Assembly: GCF_900114215.1 (NCBI RefSeq)
Contig: NZ_FOSG01000002.1
Coordinates: 62,001-126,000, forward strand
From: Streptomyces mangrovi
GTDB lineage: Bacteria > Actinomycetota > Actinomycetes > Streptomycetales > Streptomycetaceae
Direction of reading: 5' to 3'
DNA length: 64,000 nucleotides
Shown here: positions 45,422-57,450 of the stretch, in pieces
How the letters are laid out: the number at the start of each line of letters is the position of its first letter
How positions within the stretch are numbered: the stretch's first letter is position 1
Made by a program: the position numbers and the translations under genes
Notes under the pieces: model-generated
What the model was told of the DNA's origin: nothing
Databases searched by the model: none
The model's input: the letters and a program-made list of their open reading frames with translations, nothing else

Positions 45422-47510
45422 ATGCCCCCGGCCCGTCAACGGTCTGTGGAACAGATAGAAAGAACAAAACCATCCGTAACGCCACCAGGTGATCCAATGA
45501 TCGGTCGCATTCCCGTACTGGACGTCCATCCGCTCGTCGACTGCGGGCGCCGCCCGGCGAAGGCCGTGGCCGGCGAGACCTTCCGGGTCTCGGCCACGGT
45601 CTTCCGCGAAGGCCATGACGCGGTCGGCGCGAACGTCGTCCTGCGCGACCCGAGCGGAAGCCCGGGCCCGTGGACACCGATGCGGGAGCTGGCGCCGGGC
45701 ACCGACCGCTGGGGCGCCGACGTCACCCCCGGCTCGGAGGGCCGCTGGTCCTACACCGTCGAGGCGTGGGGCGATCCGGTGGGCACCTGGCGGCACAACG
45801 CGAGGATCAAGGTCCCGGCGGGGATCGACGCCGAGCCGACCCTCACCGAGGGCGCGCTGCTGCACGAGCGGGCCGCCGCGGGGGTGCCCGGGGACGACGG
45901 CCGCACGGCCGTGCTGGAGGCGGTGGAGGCCCTGCGCGACACCTCCCGCCCGGTCGCCGCGCGGCTGGCCGCGGCGCTGGCGCCCGAGGTGGTGGCCGCG
46001 CTGGACCGCCACCCGCTGCGCGAACCGGTCACCGCCACCCGCCCCCTGCCGCTGCTGGTGGAGCGCAGGAGGGCGCTGTTCGGCTCCTGGTACGAGTTCT
46101 TCCCCCGCTCGGAGGGCGCGGTGGTGCGGGAGGGTGAGCCGCCCGTCTCCGGCACCCTGCGCACGGCCGCCGAGCGGCTGCCCGCGATCGCGGACATGGG
46201 CTTCGACGTGGTCTACCTGCCGCCCGTCCATCCCATCGGCGAATCGTTTCGCAAGGGCCCCAACAACTCCCTGACCGCCGGCCCCCACGACGTCGGCAGC
46301 CCCTGGGCCATCGGCTCGGCCGCCGGCGGGCACGACGCGATCCACCCGGACCTGGGCACCTTCGAGGACTTCGACCGCTTCGTGGCGCGCGCCCGCGAGC
46401 TGCGCATGGAGGTGGCCCTGGACTTCGCCCTGCAGTGCTCCCCGGACCACCCGTGGGTCAAGGAGCACCCGGAGTGGTTCCACCACCGCCCCGACGGAAC
46501 GATCGCCTACGCCGAGAACCCCCCGAAGAAGTACCAGGACATCTACCCCATCGCGTTCGACGCGGACATGGACGGGCTCGTCGCCGAGACCGTGCGGATC
46601 CTGCGGATGTGGATGTCCCACGGGGTGCGGATCTTCCGCGTGGACAACCCGCACACCAAGCCGGTCGTCTTCTGGGAGAAGGTGATCGGCGAGATCAACG
46701 GGACCGATCCCGACGTCCTCTTCCTGGCCGAGGCGTTCACCCGCCCCGCGATGATGCACACCCTCGCCAAGATCGGCTTCCAGCAGTCCTACACCTACTT
46801 CACCTGGCGCAACGGGAAGGAAGAGCTGACCGAGTACCTCACCGAACTCTCCGGGGACGCCGCCTCGTACATGAGGCCCAACTTCTTCGTCAACACCCCC
46901 GACATCCTCCACGCCTACCTCCAGAACGGCGGTCGCCACGCCTTCGAGGTCCGCGCGGTGCTCGCCGCGACCCTCTCTCCCACCTGGGGGGTCTACTCGG
47001 GCTACGAGCTGTGCGAGTCGGCACCGGTCAGGCCGGGCAGCGAGGAGTACCTTGACTCGGAGAAGTACCAGCTCCGCCCGCGCGACTGGGCGGCCGCGGA
47101 GCGTGCGGGCACCACCATCGCCCCGCTCCTCACCGAACTGAACCGGCTGCGCCGCCGCCATCCGGCACTGCAGGAGCTGCGCAACCTGCGCTTCCACCAC
47201 AGCGACAACCCGTCGATCATCGTCTACTCCAAGCACTGCGCACACCCGCACGCCGACACGGTTCTCACGGTGGTCAACCTCGACCCCCACCACACCCACG
47301 AGGCCACGGTCTCGTTGGACCTGGCGGAACTCGGCCTCACGACCGCTCAGGCCAGTGGCGCCGAACCCTTCCCGGTGCGCGACGAGCTCACCGGCGAGAC
47401 CTATCACTGGGGCAGGGACAACTATGTGCGCCTGGAGCCGGGCCGCGGTGCGGCGCCCGCGCACATCCTCTCCCTGCGACCGTCCCCACAGACCGGAGGG
47501 TCACCCAACC

Positions 47511-47524
<14 letters not shown>
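45422..47524 (+). CDS. glgE: Alpha-1,4-glucan:maltose-1-phosphate maltosyltransferase
   Basis: A 700-residue GH13_3 enzyme. GlgE moves maltose from maltose 1-phosphate to the nonreducing end of an alpha-1,4-glucan. The N-terminal [20 protein letters not shown] and [17 protein letters not shown] are characteristic. The nucleophile is the Asp in [16 protein letters not shown], and the acid/base is the Glu in [12 protein letters not shown]. The ATG at 45422 follows CGGACAGGAGCGGCC. It overlaps treS by 14 bases, so the two are translationally coupled. Enzymes of this family in Streptomyces and mycobacteria are well characterised. Confidence 0.97.
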
Positions 47525-49208
<1,684 letters not shown>

Positions 49209-49233
49209 GGCGGAAGTAGGGCAGGCATGGACT

Positions 49234-49282
49234 GCGGCGGCCCGGGAACAAGCCCGGACACGGATTGGGCCCGGGCCGCCGC
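49234..49282 (+). terminator. Hairpin between treS and the maltokinase gene
   Basis: GCGGCGGCCCGGG (49234-49246) pairs exactly with CCCGGGCCGCCGC (49270-49282) across a 23-base loop. It may end or attenuate transcription into the kinase gene, 154 bases downstream. Confidence 0.65.
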
Positions 49283-49436
49283 GGGCAGTATTCCTCCCAC
49301 CACCGATCGCACCGCTCGAAGCAGTTCGCTAGCCCGCTTGGTGGGTACTCCCCGACACGTCCCGCACCGCCGGACAGCCACAGCCGCAATCCGGGACACT
49401 CTGCCGTACCTTTCGTGTGCCCGGGGAAAGGACGCC

Positions 49437-50897
49437 ATGTCGGACAGCTCCTCGCCGCGCGCCGCCGTCGTCGCCACGCGCGAGCCGGAGGGCGCGGCGC
49501 TGCTGCGTTCGCTCACGCCACTGCTCACCGAATGGCTTCCGCGGCAACGCTGGTTCGCCGGAAAGGGGCGGCCCGTCAGCGGATTCGCCCTCGTCGCCGC
49601 CACCGAGCTGCTGCCGTGCACGAGCGGCGCCGCGCCGGGTCTGCTGCACCTGCTGGTGCGGGCCCGCCAGCCCGGCGGGCCGGAGCAGACCCATCCGGTT
49701 CCCGCCGACTGCTACCAGCTGCTGCTGGGCGTGCGCGACGCCCTGCCGCCGCCGCTGGCCGGGTCCCTGATCGGGCACCCCGCCGGCGGGCCGCTGGCCG
49801 GCCGCACGGTGTACGAGGCCCTGCACGATCCCCGGCTGGCCGCCGTACTGCTGGAGCGGCTGCGCTCCCCCGGCCGGCTGGGACCGCTGCTCTTCCAGCG
49901 GGAGCGCGGCACCACGATCCCGCAGGGGCTGCCGCCCAGGCCGCTGAGCGTGGAGCAGTCGAACTCCTCGGTGGTCTACGGCGACAGCCACATCCTCAAG
50001 CTGTTCCGCCGGGTCAGCCCCGGCGTCAACCCCGATCTGGAGCTGCCGCTCGCCCTGGCACGGGCCGGGTCGGACCGGGTGCCCGCGCCGGCCGCCTGGT
50101 TCGAGGCGCGCACCGGCGAACGCCCCGGCGAGGGCGGTGAGGCGGGGGAACCGATGACGCTGGGCGTGCTCCAGCCCTTCCTGCCCGGCACCAGCGACGG
50201 CTGGCAGCTCGCGCTGGGATCGCTGGCGTCGCACGGCGACTTCTCCGGCTCCGCGCGTGCGCTGGGCCGGGCGATCGCCGAGGTGCACACCACGCTGGCG
50301 CAGGCGCTGCCGGTGACGGCGCTGGGCCGCCGCCAGCTGGAGTTCATCGCCTCCGGCATGAACGAGCGGCTGGAGGCCGCGGCCGCCGCCGTACCCGCCC
50401 TGCGCCCCTACCGGGGGAAGCTGCACACCGTGTTCGACGCCGTCGCCGGACTCGGCCGCGGCGGGCGCTCCTGGTCCGCCCAGCGCATCCACGGCGACCT
50501 CCATCTGGGCCAGGCGCTGTGCGCGGGGGACGACGGCCGCTGGTCGGTCATCGACTTCGAGGGCGAGCCCGCCCGTCCCATCGCCGAACGCCGCCGCCCC
50601 CAGCCGGTGGTGCGGGACATCGCGGGCATACTGCGCTCCTTCGACTACGCGGCGTGCCAGCACGCCCGGTCCTCCCCCGGCGAGACCGGGTGGGCCCGCG
50701 AGTGGTCCGAGAAGAATCGTGACGCCTACTGCTCCGGCTACGCCGACGCCTCCGGCTCCGACCCGCGCGACGAGGACGTCCTGCTGCGCGCGTACGAGAC
50801 GGACAAGGCCGTCTACGAAGTGCTCTACGAGGCCAGGCACCGTCCCGCCTGGCTCGCCATCCCGATGTCCGCCGTCCAGCGGCTCGCGGACACCTGA
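49437..50897 (+). CDS. mak: Maltokinase
   Basis: A 486-residue kinase of the Pep2/Mak group that phosphorylates maltose with ATP to alpha-maltose 1-phosphate, the GlgE donor. The N-terminal cap has [16 protein letters not shown]. The kinase core has [20 protein letters not shown], and the catalytic loop [13 protein letters not shown] with the following [10 protein letters not shown]. The ATG at 49437 has GGGGAAAGGACGCC upstream; earlier in-frame codons from 49227 read through the upstream hairpin and are unlikely. It lies between treS and glgB, 28 bases before the glgB start. Confidence 0.95.
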   Translation: MSDSSSPRAAVVATREPEGAALLRSLTPLLTEWLPRQRWFAGKGRPVSGFALVAATELLPCTSGAAPGLLHLLVRARQPGGPEQTHPVPADCYQLLLGVRDALPPPLAGSLIGHPAGGPLAGRTVYEALHDPRLAAVLLERLRSPGRLGPLLFQRERGTTIPQGLPPRPLSVEQSNSSVVYGDSHILKLFRRVSPGVNPDLELPLALARAGSDRVPAPAAWFEARTGERPGEGGEAGEPMTLGVLQPFLPGTSDGWQLALGSLASHGDFSGSARALGRAIAEVHTTLAQALPVTALGRRQLEFIASGMNERLEAAAAAVPALRPYRGKLHTVFDAVAGLGRGGRSWSAQRIHGDLHLGQALCAGDDGRWSVIDFEGEPARPIAERRRPQPVVRDIAGILRSFDYAACQHARSSPGETGWAREWSEKNRDAYCSGYADASGSDPRDEDVLLRAYETDKAVYEVLYEARHRPAWLAIPMSAVQRLADT

Positions 50898-50925
50898 ACG
50901 ATTCCGTGCACAGGAGGCCCCTTCC

Positions 50926-53652
50926 GTGACCCCCCGTCCCGACAGCCGACCGTTCTCCGAAACCTCCCCGCGGCCCGTCCGCACCGGCGGCCGGGACGAG
51001 GACGCCGCCCCGGCCGCCTCCCCGGGAGCCGCCGGCCCGAAGGACCCGGCCGGCGCCGCGGACCCCGCCGGGGGGAAGGCCGCCGCGAAGAAGACCGCGG
51101 GGAAGAAGACCGCCGCGAAGAAGACGGTGTCCGGGTCCGGCGGGAAGACCGCCGCGAAACGGACGGCCGCCAAGAGGACCGCGACCGAGAAGGTCGTGGC
51201 GAAGAAGGCGGTGGCGAAGAAGACCGCCACGAAGGCCGCCACGAAGAAGACCGTGGCCGGGAAGAAGACCGTGGCCGGGAAGAAGGCGGTGACCGGGAAG
51301 GCCGCCGCCGGGAAGACGGCGGCGTCCGAGCCCGTGGCCCTGCGCCAGGACGAGCCGCTGAAGGACCATGCCCCCAACTGGCCCGGCGCCCGCCCGCCCG
51401 CACCGCGCCGGAGCGACGACGCCCCGGCCGGGCAGGGCGTCGGGCGCGCCGCCGCGCTCGACCCCGGCGAGCGGCAGCGCCTGCTGCACGGCTCCCACCA
51501 CGACCCGCACACGGTGCTCGGCGCACACCGGGTGCCAGGCGGGGTGCTGTTCCGGGTGCTGCGGCCCTACGCCCGCTGTGTCGCCGTCCTGACCGGGGGC
51601 GTGCGGGCCGAGCTGCACGACGACGGGGACGGGCTGTTCTCCGGTGTGCTCCCGTTGGCCGCCGAGCCCTCGATGCCCTCCTACCGGCTGCTGGTGCGCT
51701 ACGGGGAGGAACCCGGCGAGGACGAGCTGGAGACCGAGGACCCGTACCGCTTCCTGCCCTCGATCGGCGAGCTGGACCTGCACCTGATCGGCGAGGGCCG
51801 CCACGAGGAGCTGTGGCGGGCGCTGGGCGCGCGTCCCATGACCGTCGACGGGGTGGCCGGCACCCGTTTCACCGTCTGGGCGCCCAACGCCCTGGGGGTG
51901 CGGGTCGCCGGGGACTTCAACTGCTGGGACGCCACGGCCGCCCCCATGCGCTCGCTGGGCGGCAGCGGTGTGTGGGAGCTGTTCCTGCCCGGGGTCGGCG
52001 CGGGCGCGCTGTACAAGTTCGACATCACCCGTCCGGACGGCTCCCACACCCTGCGCGCCGACCCGATGGCCCGCCGCACCGAGACCCCGCCGGCGACCGC
52101 CTCGATCGTGGAGGAGTCGGCGTACACCTGGCACGACGAGGAGTGGCTGGCGCGCCGCGCCGAACGCGCGCCCCACCAGGCGCCCCTGTCCGTCTACGAG
52201 GTGCACCTGCCCTCCTGGCGCCCCGGGCTGACCTACCGCGAACTGGCCGAGCAGCTTCCGGCGTACGTGAAGGACCTGGGCTTCACCCATGTGGAGCTGA
52301 TGCCCGTCGCCGAGCACCCCTTCGGCGGCTCCTGGGGCTACCAGGTCACCGGCTTCTACGCGCCCACCGCGCGCATGGGCACCCCCGACGACTTCCGGTA
52401 CCTGGTCGACCGCCTCCACCAGGAGGGCATCGGGGTGCTGATGGACTGGGTGCCCGCGCACTTCCCCAAGGACGAGTGGGCGCTGGCCCGCTTCGACGGC
52501 ACCGCACTGTACGAGCACTCCGACCCGGCCCGCGCCGAGCACCCGGACTGGGGGACGCTGGAGTTCAACTTCGGCCGCACCGAGGTCCGCAACTTCCTGG
52601 TCGCCAACGCCGTCTACTGGTGCGAGGAGTTCCACATCGACGGCCTGCGCGTGGACGCCGTCGCCTCGATGCTCTACCTGGACTACTCGCGCGAGTCCGG
52701 CCAGTGGACCCCCAACGTGTACGGCGGCCGGGAGAACCTGGACGCGGTGGCCTTCCTGCAGGAGATGAACGCCACCGTCTACCGGCGCTGCCCCGGCGTG
52801 ATCACCGCCGCCGAGGAGTCCACCGCCTGGGACGGCGTCACCCGCGCCACCCACCACACCGGGCCGGGCGGCTTCGGCGGGCTGGGCTTCGGCTTCAAGT
52901 GGAACATGGGGTGGATGCACGACTCCCTGGAGTACATGGTCAGGGAGCCGGTCCACCGCAAGTACCACCACAACGAGATGACGTTCTCGATGGTGTACGC
53001 CTACTCGGAGAACTACATCCTGCCCATCTCCCACGACGAGGTGGTGCACGGCAAGCGGTCGCTGGTGTCGAAGATGCCGGGCGACTGGTGGCAGCAGCGG
53101 GCCGACCACCGGGCGTACCTGGGCTTCATGTGGTCCCACCCGGGCAAGCAACTGCTCTTCATGGGACAGGAGTTCGCCCAGGGCGCGGAGTGGTCGGAGG
53201 CGCACGGGCCGGACTGGTGGCTGCTGGACCCGGCGTACTCGGCCGCCGGCGACCACCAGGGGGTGCGGGATCTGGTCCGCGACCTCAACCGCGTCTACAC
53301 CGCCACGCCCGCCCTGTGGGAGCTGGACACCGATCCGGCCGGCTTCTCCTGGATCGAGGGAGGCGCGGCCGACGACAACGTCCTCGCGTTCCTGCGGTAC
53401 GCCGCCGACGGATCGCCGCTGATCGCCGTCTCCAACTTCTCCCCCGTCGTCCGGCACGAGTACCCGATCGGTGCCCCCGAGGGGTTCCCCGCCTGGCGGG
53501 AGGTCCTCAACACCGACACGGCGCGGTACGGCGGGAGCGGCGTGGGCAACCCCGGGCCGCTGAAGGCGGACGCGGCCCCGGCGCACGGCCGCCCGGCCGG
53601 CATCGCGCCGACGCTGCCGCCGCTGGCGACGATCTGGCTCGTCCCGGCCTGA
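50926..53652 (+). CDS. glgB: 1,4-alpha-glucan branching enzyme with Lys/Ala-rich N-terminal tail
   Basis: A 908-residue GH13_9 branching enzyme that makes alpha-1,6 branches in the GlgE glucan. The core has two N-terminal CBM48-like domains (one with [18 protein letters not shown]) and the barrel, with the Asp nucleophile in [14 protein letters not shown], Glu in [12 protein letters not shown] and Asp in [12 protein letters not shown]. Residues 48-134 are a tail of repeated AAKKTA/AGKKT units with no homology to the enzyme, similar to histone H1-like C-termini. The GTG at 50926 follows CACAGGAGGCCCCTTCC. Family members without the tail are about 730-780 residues. It is last in the glgE cluster. 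Confidence 0.95.
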   Translation: MTPRPDSRPFSETSPRPVRTGGRDEDAAPAASPGAAGPKDPAGAADPAGGKAAAKKTAGKKTAAKKTVSGSGGKTAAKRTAAKRTATEKVVAKKAVAKKTATKAATKKTVAGKKTVAGKKAVTGKAAAGKTAASEPVALRQDEPLKDHAPNWPGARPPAPRRSDDAPAGQGVGRAAALDPGERQRLLHGSHHDPHTVLGAHRVPGGVLFRVLRPYARCVAVLTGGVRAELHDDGDGLFSGVLPLAAEPSMPSYRLLVRYGEEPGEDELETEDPYRFLPSIGELDLHLIGEGRHEELWRALGARPMTVDGVAGTRFTVWAPNALGVRVAGDFNCWDATAAPMRSLGGSGVWELFLPGVGAGALYKFDITRPDGSHTLRADPMARRTETPPATASIVEESAYTWHDEEWLARRAERAPHQAPLSVYEVHLPSWRPGLTYRELAEQLPAYVKDLGFTHVELMPVAEHPFGGSWGYQVTGFYAPTARMGTPDDFRYLVDRLHQEGIGVLMDWVPAHFPKDEWALARFDGTALYEHSDPARAEHPDWGTLEFNFGRTEVRNFLVANAVYWCEEFHIDGLRVDAVASMLYLDYSRESGQWTPNVYGGRENLDAVAFLQEMNATVYRRCPGVITAAEESTAWDGVTRATHHTGPGGFGGLGFGFKWNMGWMHDSLEYMVREPVHRKYHHNEMTFSMVYAYSENYILPISHDEVVHGKRSLVSKMPGDWWQQRADHRAYLGFMWSHPGKQLLFMGQEFAQGAEWSEAHGPDWWLLDPAYSAAGDHQGVRDLVRDLNRVYTATPALWELDTDPAGFSWIEGGAADDNVLAFLRYAADGSPLIAVSNFSPVVRHEYPIGAPEGFPAWREVLNTDTARYGGSGVGNPGPLKADAAPAHGRPAGIAPTLPPLATIWLVPA

Positions 53653-53673
53653 GCCGTACGCCGCCGCGGTGGG

Positions 53674-53725
53674 CGCCGCGCCCGTCGCGCGGCCCCGGCC
53701 GAGGGGGCACGCGACGGGCGCGGCG
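53674..53725. terminator. Bidirectional terminator between glgB and pfkA
   Basis: A 16-bp perfect stem (CGCCGCGCCCGTCGCG at 53674-53689, complement at 53710-53725) with a 20-base loop separates two convergent genes. Confidence 0.85.
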
Positions 53726-53793
53726 GCGAGGACGGCGGTGCGAATACGGCGGTGGGATCGGCTCCGGTCCCACCGGTCCCCCGGTCCCACCGG

Positions 53794-54819
53794 TCAGAAG
53801 ACGGCCTCGGTCTCGTCCATCCGGTCCTGCGGCACCGTCTTCAGCTCGGTGACCGCGTCCGCCAGCGGCGCCATGACGATCTCGGTGCCGCGCAGGGCCG
53901 TCATCATGCCGAAGTCGCCGCGGTGCGCCGCCTCCACGGCATGCCAGCCGAAGCGGGTGGCCAGCACGCGGTCGTACGCGGTGGGGGTGCCGCCGCGCTG
54001 CACATGGCCGAGGATGACCGGGCGGGCCTCCTTGCCCAGGCGGTGCTCCAGCTCGATGGCGAGCCGGTTGCCGATGCCGGTGAAGCGCTCGTGCCCGTAC
54101 TGGTCGATCTGCCCCTTCTCGTAGGGCATCGAGCCCTCGGCCGGACGAGCGCCCTCGGCGACGCAGACGACCGCGAACTTCTTGCCGCGCGCGAAGCGCT
54201 CCTCGATCATCTTGCACAGGTCGTCGATCTGGAAGGGCCGCTCGGGCACGCAGATGCCGTGGGCGCCGCCGGCCATCCCGGCCTCCAGCGCGATCCAGCC
54301 CGCGTGGCGTCCCATGACCTCGACGACCATCACCCGCTGGTGGGACTCGGCCGTCGTCTTCAGCCGGTCGATGGCCTCGGTGGCCACGGTGACGGCCGTG
54401 TCGAAGCCGAAGGTGCGGTCGGTGGCGGAGATGTCGTTGTCGATCGTCTTGGGCACGCCCACCACCGGGAGCCCGGCGTCGGCGAGCATCCGGGCGGCGG
54501 TGAGGGTGCCCTCGCCGCCGATCGGGATGAGCGCGTCGAGGCCGAGCCTGCCCAGCAGCTCCTCGGAGTTCTGGCACGCCTCCCGCAGCCGGTCGCGTTC
54601 CAGCCGGGCCGAGCCCAGGATGGTGCCGCCCCTGGCGAGGATGCCGGAGACGGAGTCGATGTCGAGTTCGCGGTAGCGGCCGTCGAGCAGGCCCTTGAAG
54701 CCGTCTTCGAAGCCGATGACTTCGTCGTGCCGGTCGACCACGGCGCGGTGCACGACCGAACGGATCACGGCGTTCAGACCGGGGCAGTCGCCGCCTGCGG
54801 TGAGGACTCCGATGCGCAT
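53794..54819 (-). CDS. pfkA: 6-phosphofructokinase
   Basis: A 341-residue group III phosphofructokinase for the committed step of glycolysis. The phosphoryl-donor loop reads IPIGGEGTLTAARM, with Gly at the position that favours ATP over pyrophosphate. The next key site reads GVPKTIDNDI, with Lys where E. coli ATP-PFK has Gly and PPi-PFK has Lys. This Gly/Lys combination is known in ATP-dependent PFKs of Streptomyces. Other markers are GDCPGLNAVIR and VEVMGRHAGWIA. The ATG at 54819 follows GCAGGAGAAGCGATCCCC. ATP dependence is the likelier reading. Confidence 0.95.
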   Translation of the reverse strand: MRIGVLTAGGDCPGLNAVIRSVVHRAVVDRHDEVIGFEDGFKGLLDGRYRELDIDSVSGILARGGTILGSARLERDRLREACQNSEELLGRLGLDALIPIGGEGTLTAARMLADAGLPVVGVPKTIDNDISATDRTFGFDTAVTVATEAIDRLKTTAESHQRVMVVEVMGRHAGWIALEAGMAGGAHGICVPERPFQIDDLCKMIEERFARGKKFAVVCVAEGARPAEGSMPYEKGQIDQYGHERFTGIGNRLAIELEHRLGKEARPVILGHVQRGGTPTAYDRVLATRFGWHAVEAAHRGDFGMMTALRGTEIVMAPLADAVTELKTVPQDRMDETEAVF

Positions 54820-55203
54820 GGGGATCGCTTCTCCTGCTCGCTGCTGGTTCGGGGGTGCGCCGCCGCGATTGTTTCACGCCCTGAACGCATTCCCGCCTTC
54901 CGTCTCACATACCGTTCGAGACACGACCGGCACACGGCATCGACGGGCACGGCGGTAGGGTCGAGGTCAGTCAGAGGAACAAGTGCCCGAACGGGTTCTT
55001 CCAGGGCTGGTCCGGCTGGTCCCGGCTGGTTTCCGCGGGTTCTGGCGGGTTCTCGCGGCCTCCGGCGGGGTCCCCGCCGGATCTCCGCGGTCCCCCGCGG
55101 CCTCTTCGGCCCTCCGGCACTTTTCCGCCACGGCGTGCCCGGGTACCCGACGGGAAGAGCCGGGCCGGTAAGGGCCCGGGCGCGACGAGCAGGGAGAGCA
55201 CAC
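54820..55203. other. 384-bp divergent promoter region, pfkA/pta
   Basis: No gene is seen. Bases about 55000-55085 hold degenerate repeats of GGCTGGTCCC/CGGGTTCT type that make several overlapping short direct repeats. The promoters of pfkA and of the pta-ackA operon should lie here; I could not place their boxes. Confidence 0.4.
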
Positions 55204-57450
55204 GTGACGCGCAGCGTGTACGTGACCGGTATCGGTCGCGGGGACGGCCGCCAGGTCGTGGAGCTGGGAGTCATGGAACTCCTGTCCCGGCGGACCGGCC
55301 GGGTCGGTGTCTTCCGCCCGCTCGCCCACGACGGCCCCGACCCCATCTACGACCTGCTGCGCAGCCGCTACCGGCTCTCCCAGCCCGCCGGGACCGTGGT
55401 CGGGCTCGGCTACGACGAGGCCGTGGCCGTCCTGGCCGACCGGGGCACCGACGAACTGGTGTCCCGGCTGGTCGACCGTTTCCACACCGTCGCCCGCGGC
55501 TACGAGGCCGTACTCGTCCTGGGCACCGACTTCGCCGACACCGGCCTGCCCGCCGAGCTGGCGCTCAACGCCCGGCTGGCCAACGAGTTCGGCGCCCCGG
55601 TGCTGCCGGTGGTGGCCGGCACCGGCCAGGACACCGACTCCCTGACCTCCGAGATCCGCAACGCCTACCACGCGTACGCCTCGCTGGGCTGCGAGGTCCT
55701 CGCGATGATCGCCAACCGGGTCGCGGACGGCGCGGCGGTCGGCGCCGTCGGTCTGGACGGGAACCTGCCGGTGCCGGTGTACGCCCTGCCCGAGGACCCC
55801 GCGCTGGCCGCGCCGACCGTCGTCCAGGTCGCCCAGGCGCTGGGGGCGAAGGTGCTCCAGGGGGATCCGGCCGGGCTCGCCCGCGATGTGCGCGGCTTCG
55901 TCTTCGGCGGCGCCACGCTGCCGACCTTCCTGCCCGCCCTCACCGAGGGATGCCTGGTCCTCACCCCCGGCGACCGCGCGGACCTGGTCGTCGGCGCGCT
56001 GGCCGCCCACTCCGCGGGCTCCCCCGCCATCGCCGGGGTGCTGCTGACCGTCGGGCAGGAGCCCGGCGAGGAGACGATGGCGCTGGCCGCCCGGCTCTCC
56101 CCGGGCACTCCGGTGCTGTCGGTGCCCGGCGGGTCGTTCTCCACCGCCGGCGAGCTGATGTCCCTGGAGGGCCGGCTGACCACGGCCAACCCGCGCAAGG
56201 CGGAGATCGCCCTGGGCCTCTTCGAGGGCCATGTGGACACCGCCCGGCTCACCGAACTGCTCTCGGTGGTCCGCGGCGACCGGGTCACCCCGATGATGTT
56301 CGAGCACGAGCTGATCGAGCGGGCGCGGTCCGACCGCCGCCATGTCGTCCTGCCGGAGGGCACCGAGGAGCGGGTGCTGCGGGCGGCCGAGGTGCTGCTG
56401 CGCCGGGGCGTGTGCGATCTGACCCTGCTGGGCGACGAGACCGAGATCCGCAAGCGCACCGCCGAACTGGGCATCGACCTGGGGCTGCTGGGGCCCGAGG
56501 AACTGCCCGAGGGGACGGGCGCCTCCGCCCGCGCCGTGGACCCGTACACCTCGCCGCTGCGCGAGCGCTTCGCCGAGCTGTACGCGAAGCTGCGCGCCCA
56601 CCGGGGCGTCACCCACGAACTGGCCTACGACCAGGTGGCCGACGTCTCCTACTTCGGCACCCTGATGGTCCAGGAGGGGCTGGCCGACGGCATGGTCTCG
56701 GGCGCGGCCCACTCGACGGCGGCGACGCTGCGGCCGGCCTTCGAGATCATCCGCACCGAGCCGGACGCCGGAATCGTCTCCTCGGTGTTCTTCATGTGCC
56801 TGGCCGAGAAGGTACTGGTCTACGGCGACTGCGCGGTCAACCCCGACCCGGACGCCGAGCAGCTCGCCGACATCGCCGTCCAGTCCGCCGCCACCGCCGC
56901 CCGGTTCGGCGTGGACCCGCGGATCGCGATGCTGTCGTACTCCACCGGCACCTCCGGCTCCGGCGCGGACGTGGACAAGGTGCGGCGGGCGACGGAACTG
57001 GTGCGCGAGCGCCGCCCGGACCTGCTGGTGGAGGGGCCGATCCAGTACGACGCGGCGGTGGAGCCGTCGGTGGCGGCGACCAAACTGCCGGAGTCGAAGG
57101 TCGCGGGGCGGGCCACCGTGCTGGTCTTCCCGGACCTGAACACCGGCAACAACACCTACAAGGCCGTCCAGCGCTCGGCCGGCGCGGTGGCCGTCGGCCC
57201 GGTCCTGCAGGGTCTGCGCAAGCCGGTCAACGACCTCTCGCGCGGCGCGCTGGTGCAGGACATCGTCACCACCGTGGCGATCACCGCGATCCAGGCCCAG
57301 CACAGCCGGCGTGCCGCGGGCGCGGTGGCCGGCCCGGCGCAACCCACCGAACCCACCGAACCCGCTGAGCCCACCGAACCCACCCAATCCACCGGGTCCG
57401 CGCGGTCCACCGGACCGACCGGCCCCGAGGGGAAGGCTGCGAACGAGTGA
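55204..57450 (+). CDS. pta: Phosphate acetyltransferase (long form)
   Basis: A 748-residue Pta that interconverts acetyl-CoA and acetyl phosphate. It has three parts: an N-terminal P-loop-like domain (SVYVTGIGRGDGRQVVELG, note that the usual GKS is missing), a DRTGG domain (about 210-330) and the catalytic C-terminal domain (DGMVSGAAHSTAATLRPAFE, LSYSTGTSGSGADV, FPDLNTGNNTYKAVQR). The last 55 or so residues are a Pro-Thr-Glu repeat tail ending near the stop. The GTG at 55204 follows CAGGGAGAGCACAC. It overlaps ackA by 4 bases, so the two are translated together. Confidence 0.95.
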   Translation: MTRSVYVTGIGRGDGRQVVELGVMELLSRRTGRVGVFRPLAHDGPDPIYDLLRSRYRLSQPAGTVVGLGYDEAVAVLADRGTDELVSRLVDRFHTVARGYEAVLVLGTDFADTGLPAELALNARLANEFGAPVLPVVAGTGQDTDSLTSEIRNAYHAYASLGCEVLAMIANRVADGAAVGAVGLDGNLPVPVYALPEDPALAAPTVVQVAQALGAKVLQGDPAGLARDVRGFVFGGATLPTFLPALTEGCLVLTPGDRADLVVGALAAHSAGSPAIAGVLLTVGQEPGEETMALAARLSPGTPVLSVPGGSFSTAGELMSLEGRLTTANPRKAEIALGLFEGHVDTARLTELLSVVRGDRVTPMMFEHELIERARSDRRHVVLPEGTEERVLRAAEVLLRRGVCDLTLLGDETEIRKRTAELGIDLGLLGPEELPEGTGASARAVDPYTSPLRERFAELYAKLRAHRGVTHELAYDQVADVSYFGTLMVQEGLADGMVSGAAHSTAATLRPAFEIIRTEPDAGIVSSVFFMCLAEKVLVYGDCAVNPDPDAEQLADIAVQSAATAARFGVDPRIAMLSYSTGTSGSGADVDKVRRATELVRERRPDLLVEGPIQYDAAVEPSVAATKLPESKVAGRATVLVFPDLNTGNNTYKAVQRSAGAVAVGPVLQGLRKPVNDLSRGALVQDIVTTVAITAIQAQHSRRAAGAVAGPAQPTEPTEPAEPTEPTQSTGSARSTGPTGPEGKAANE

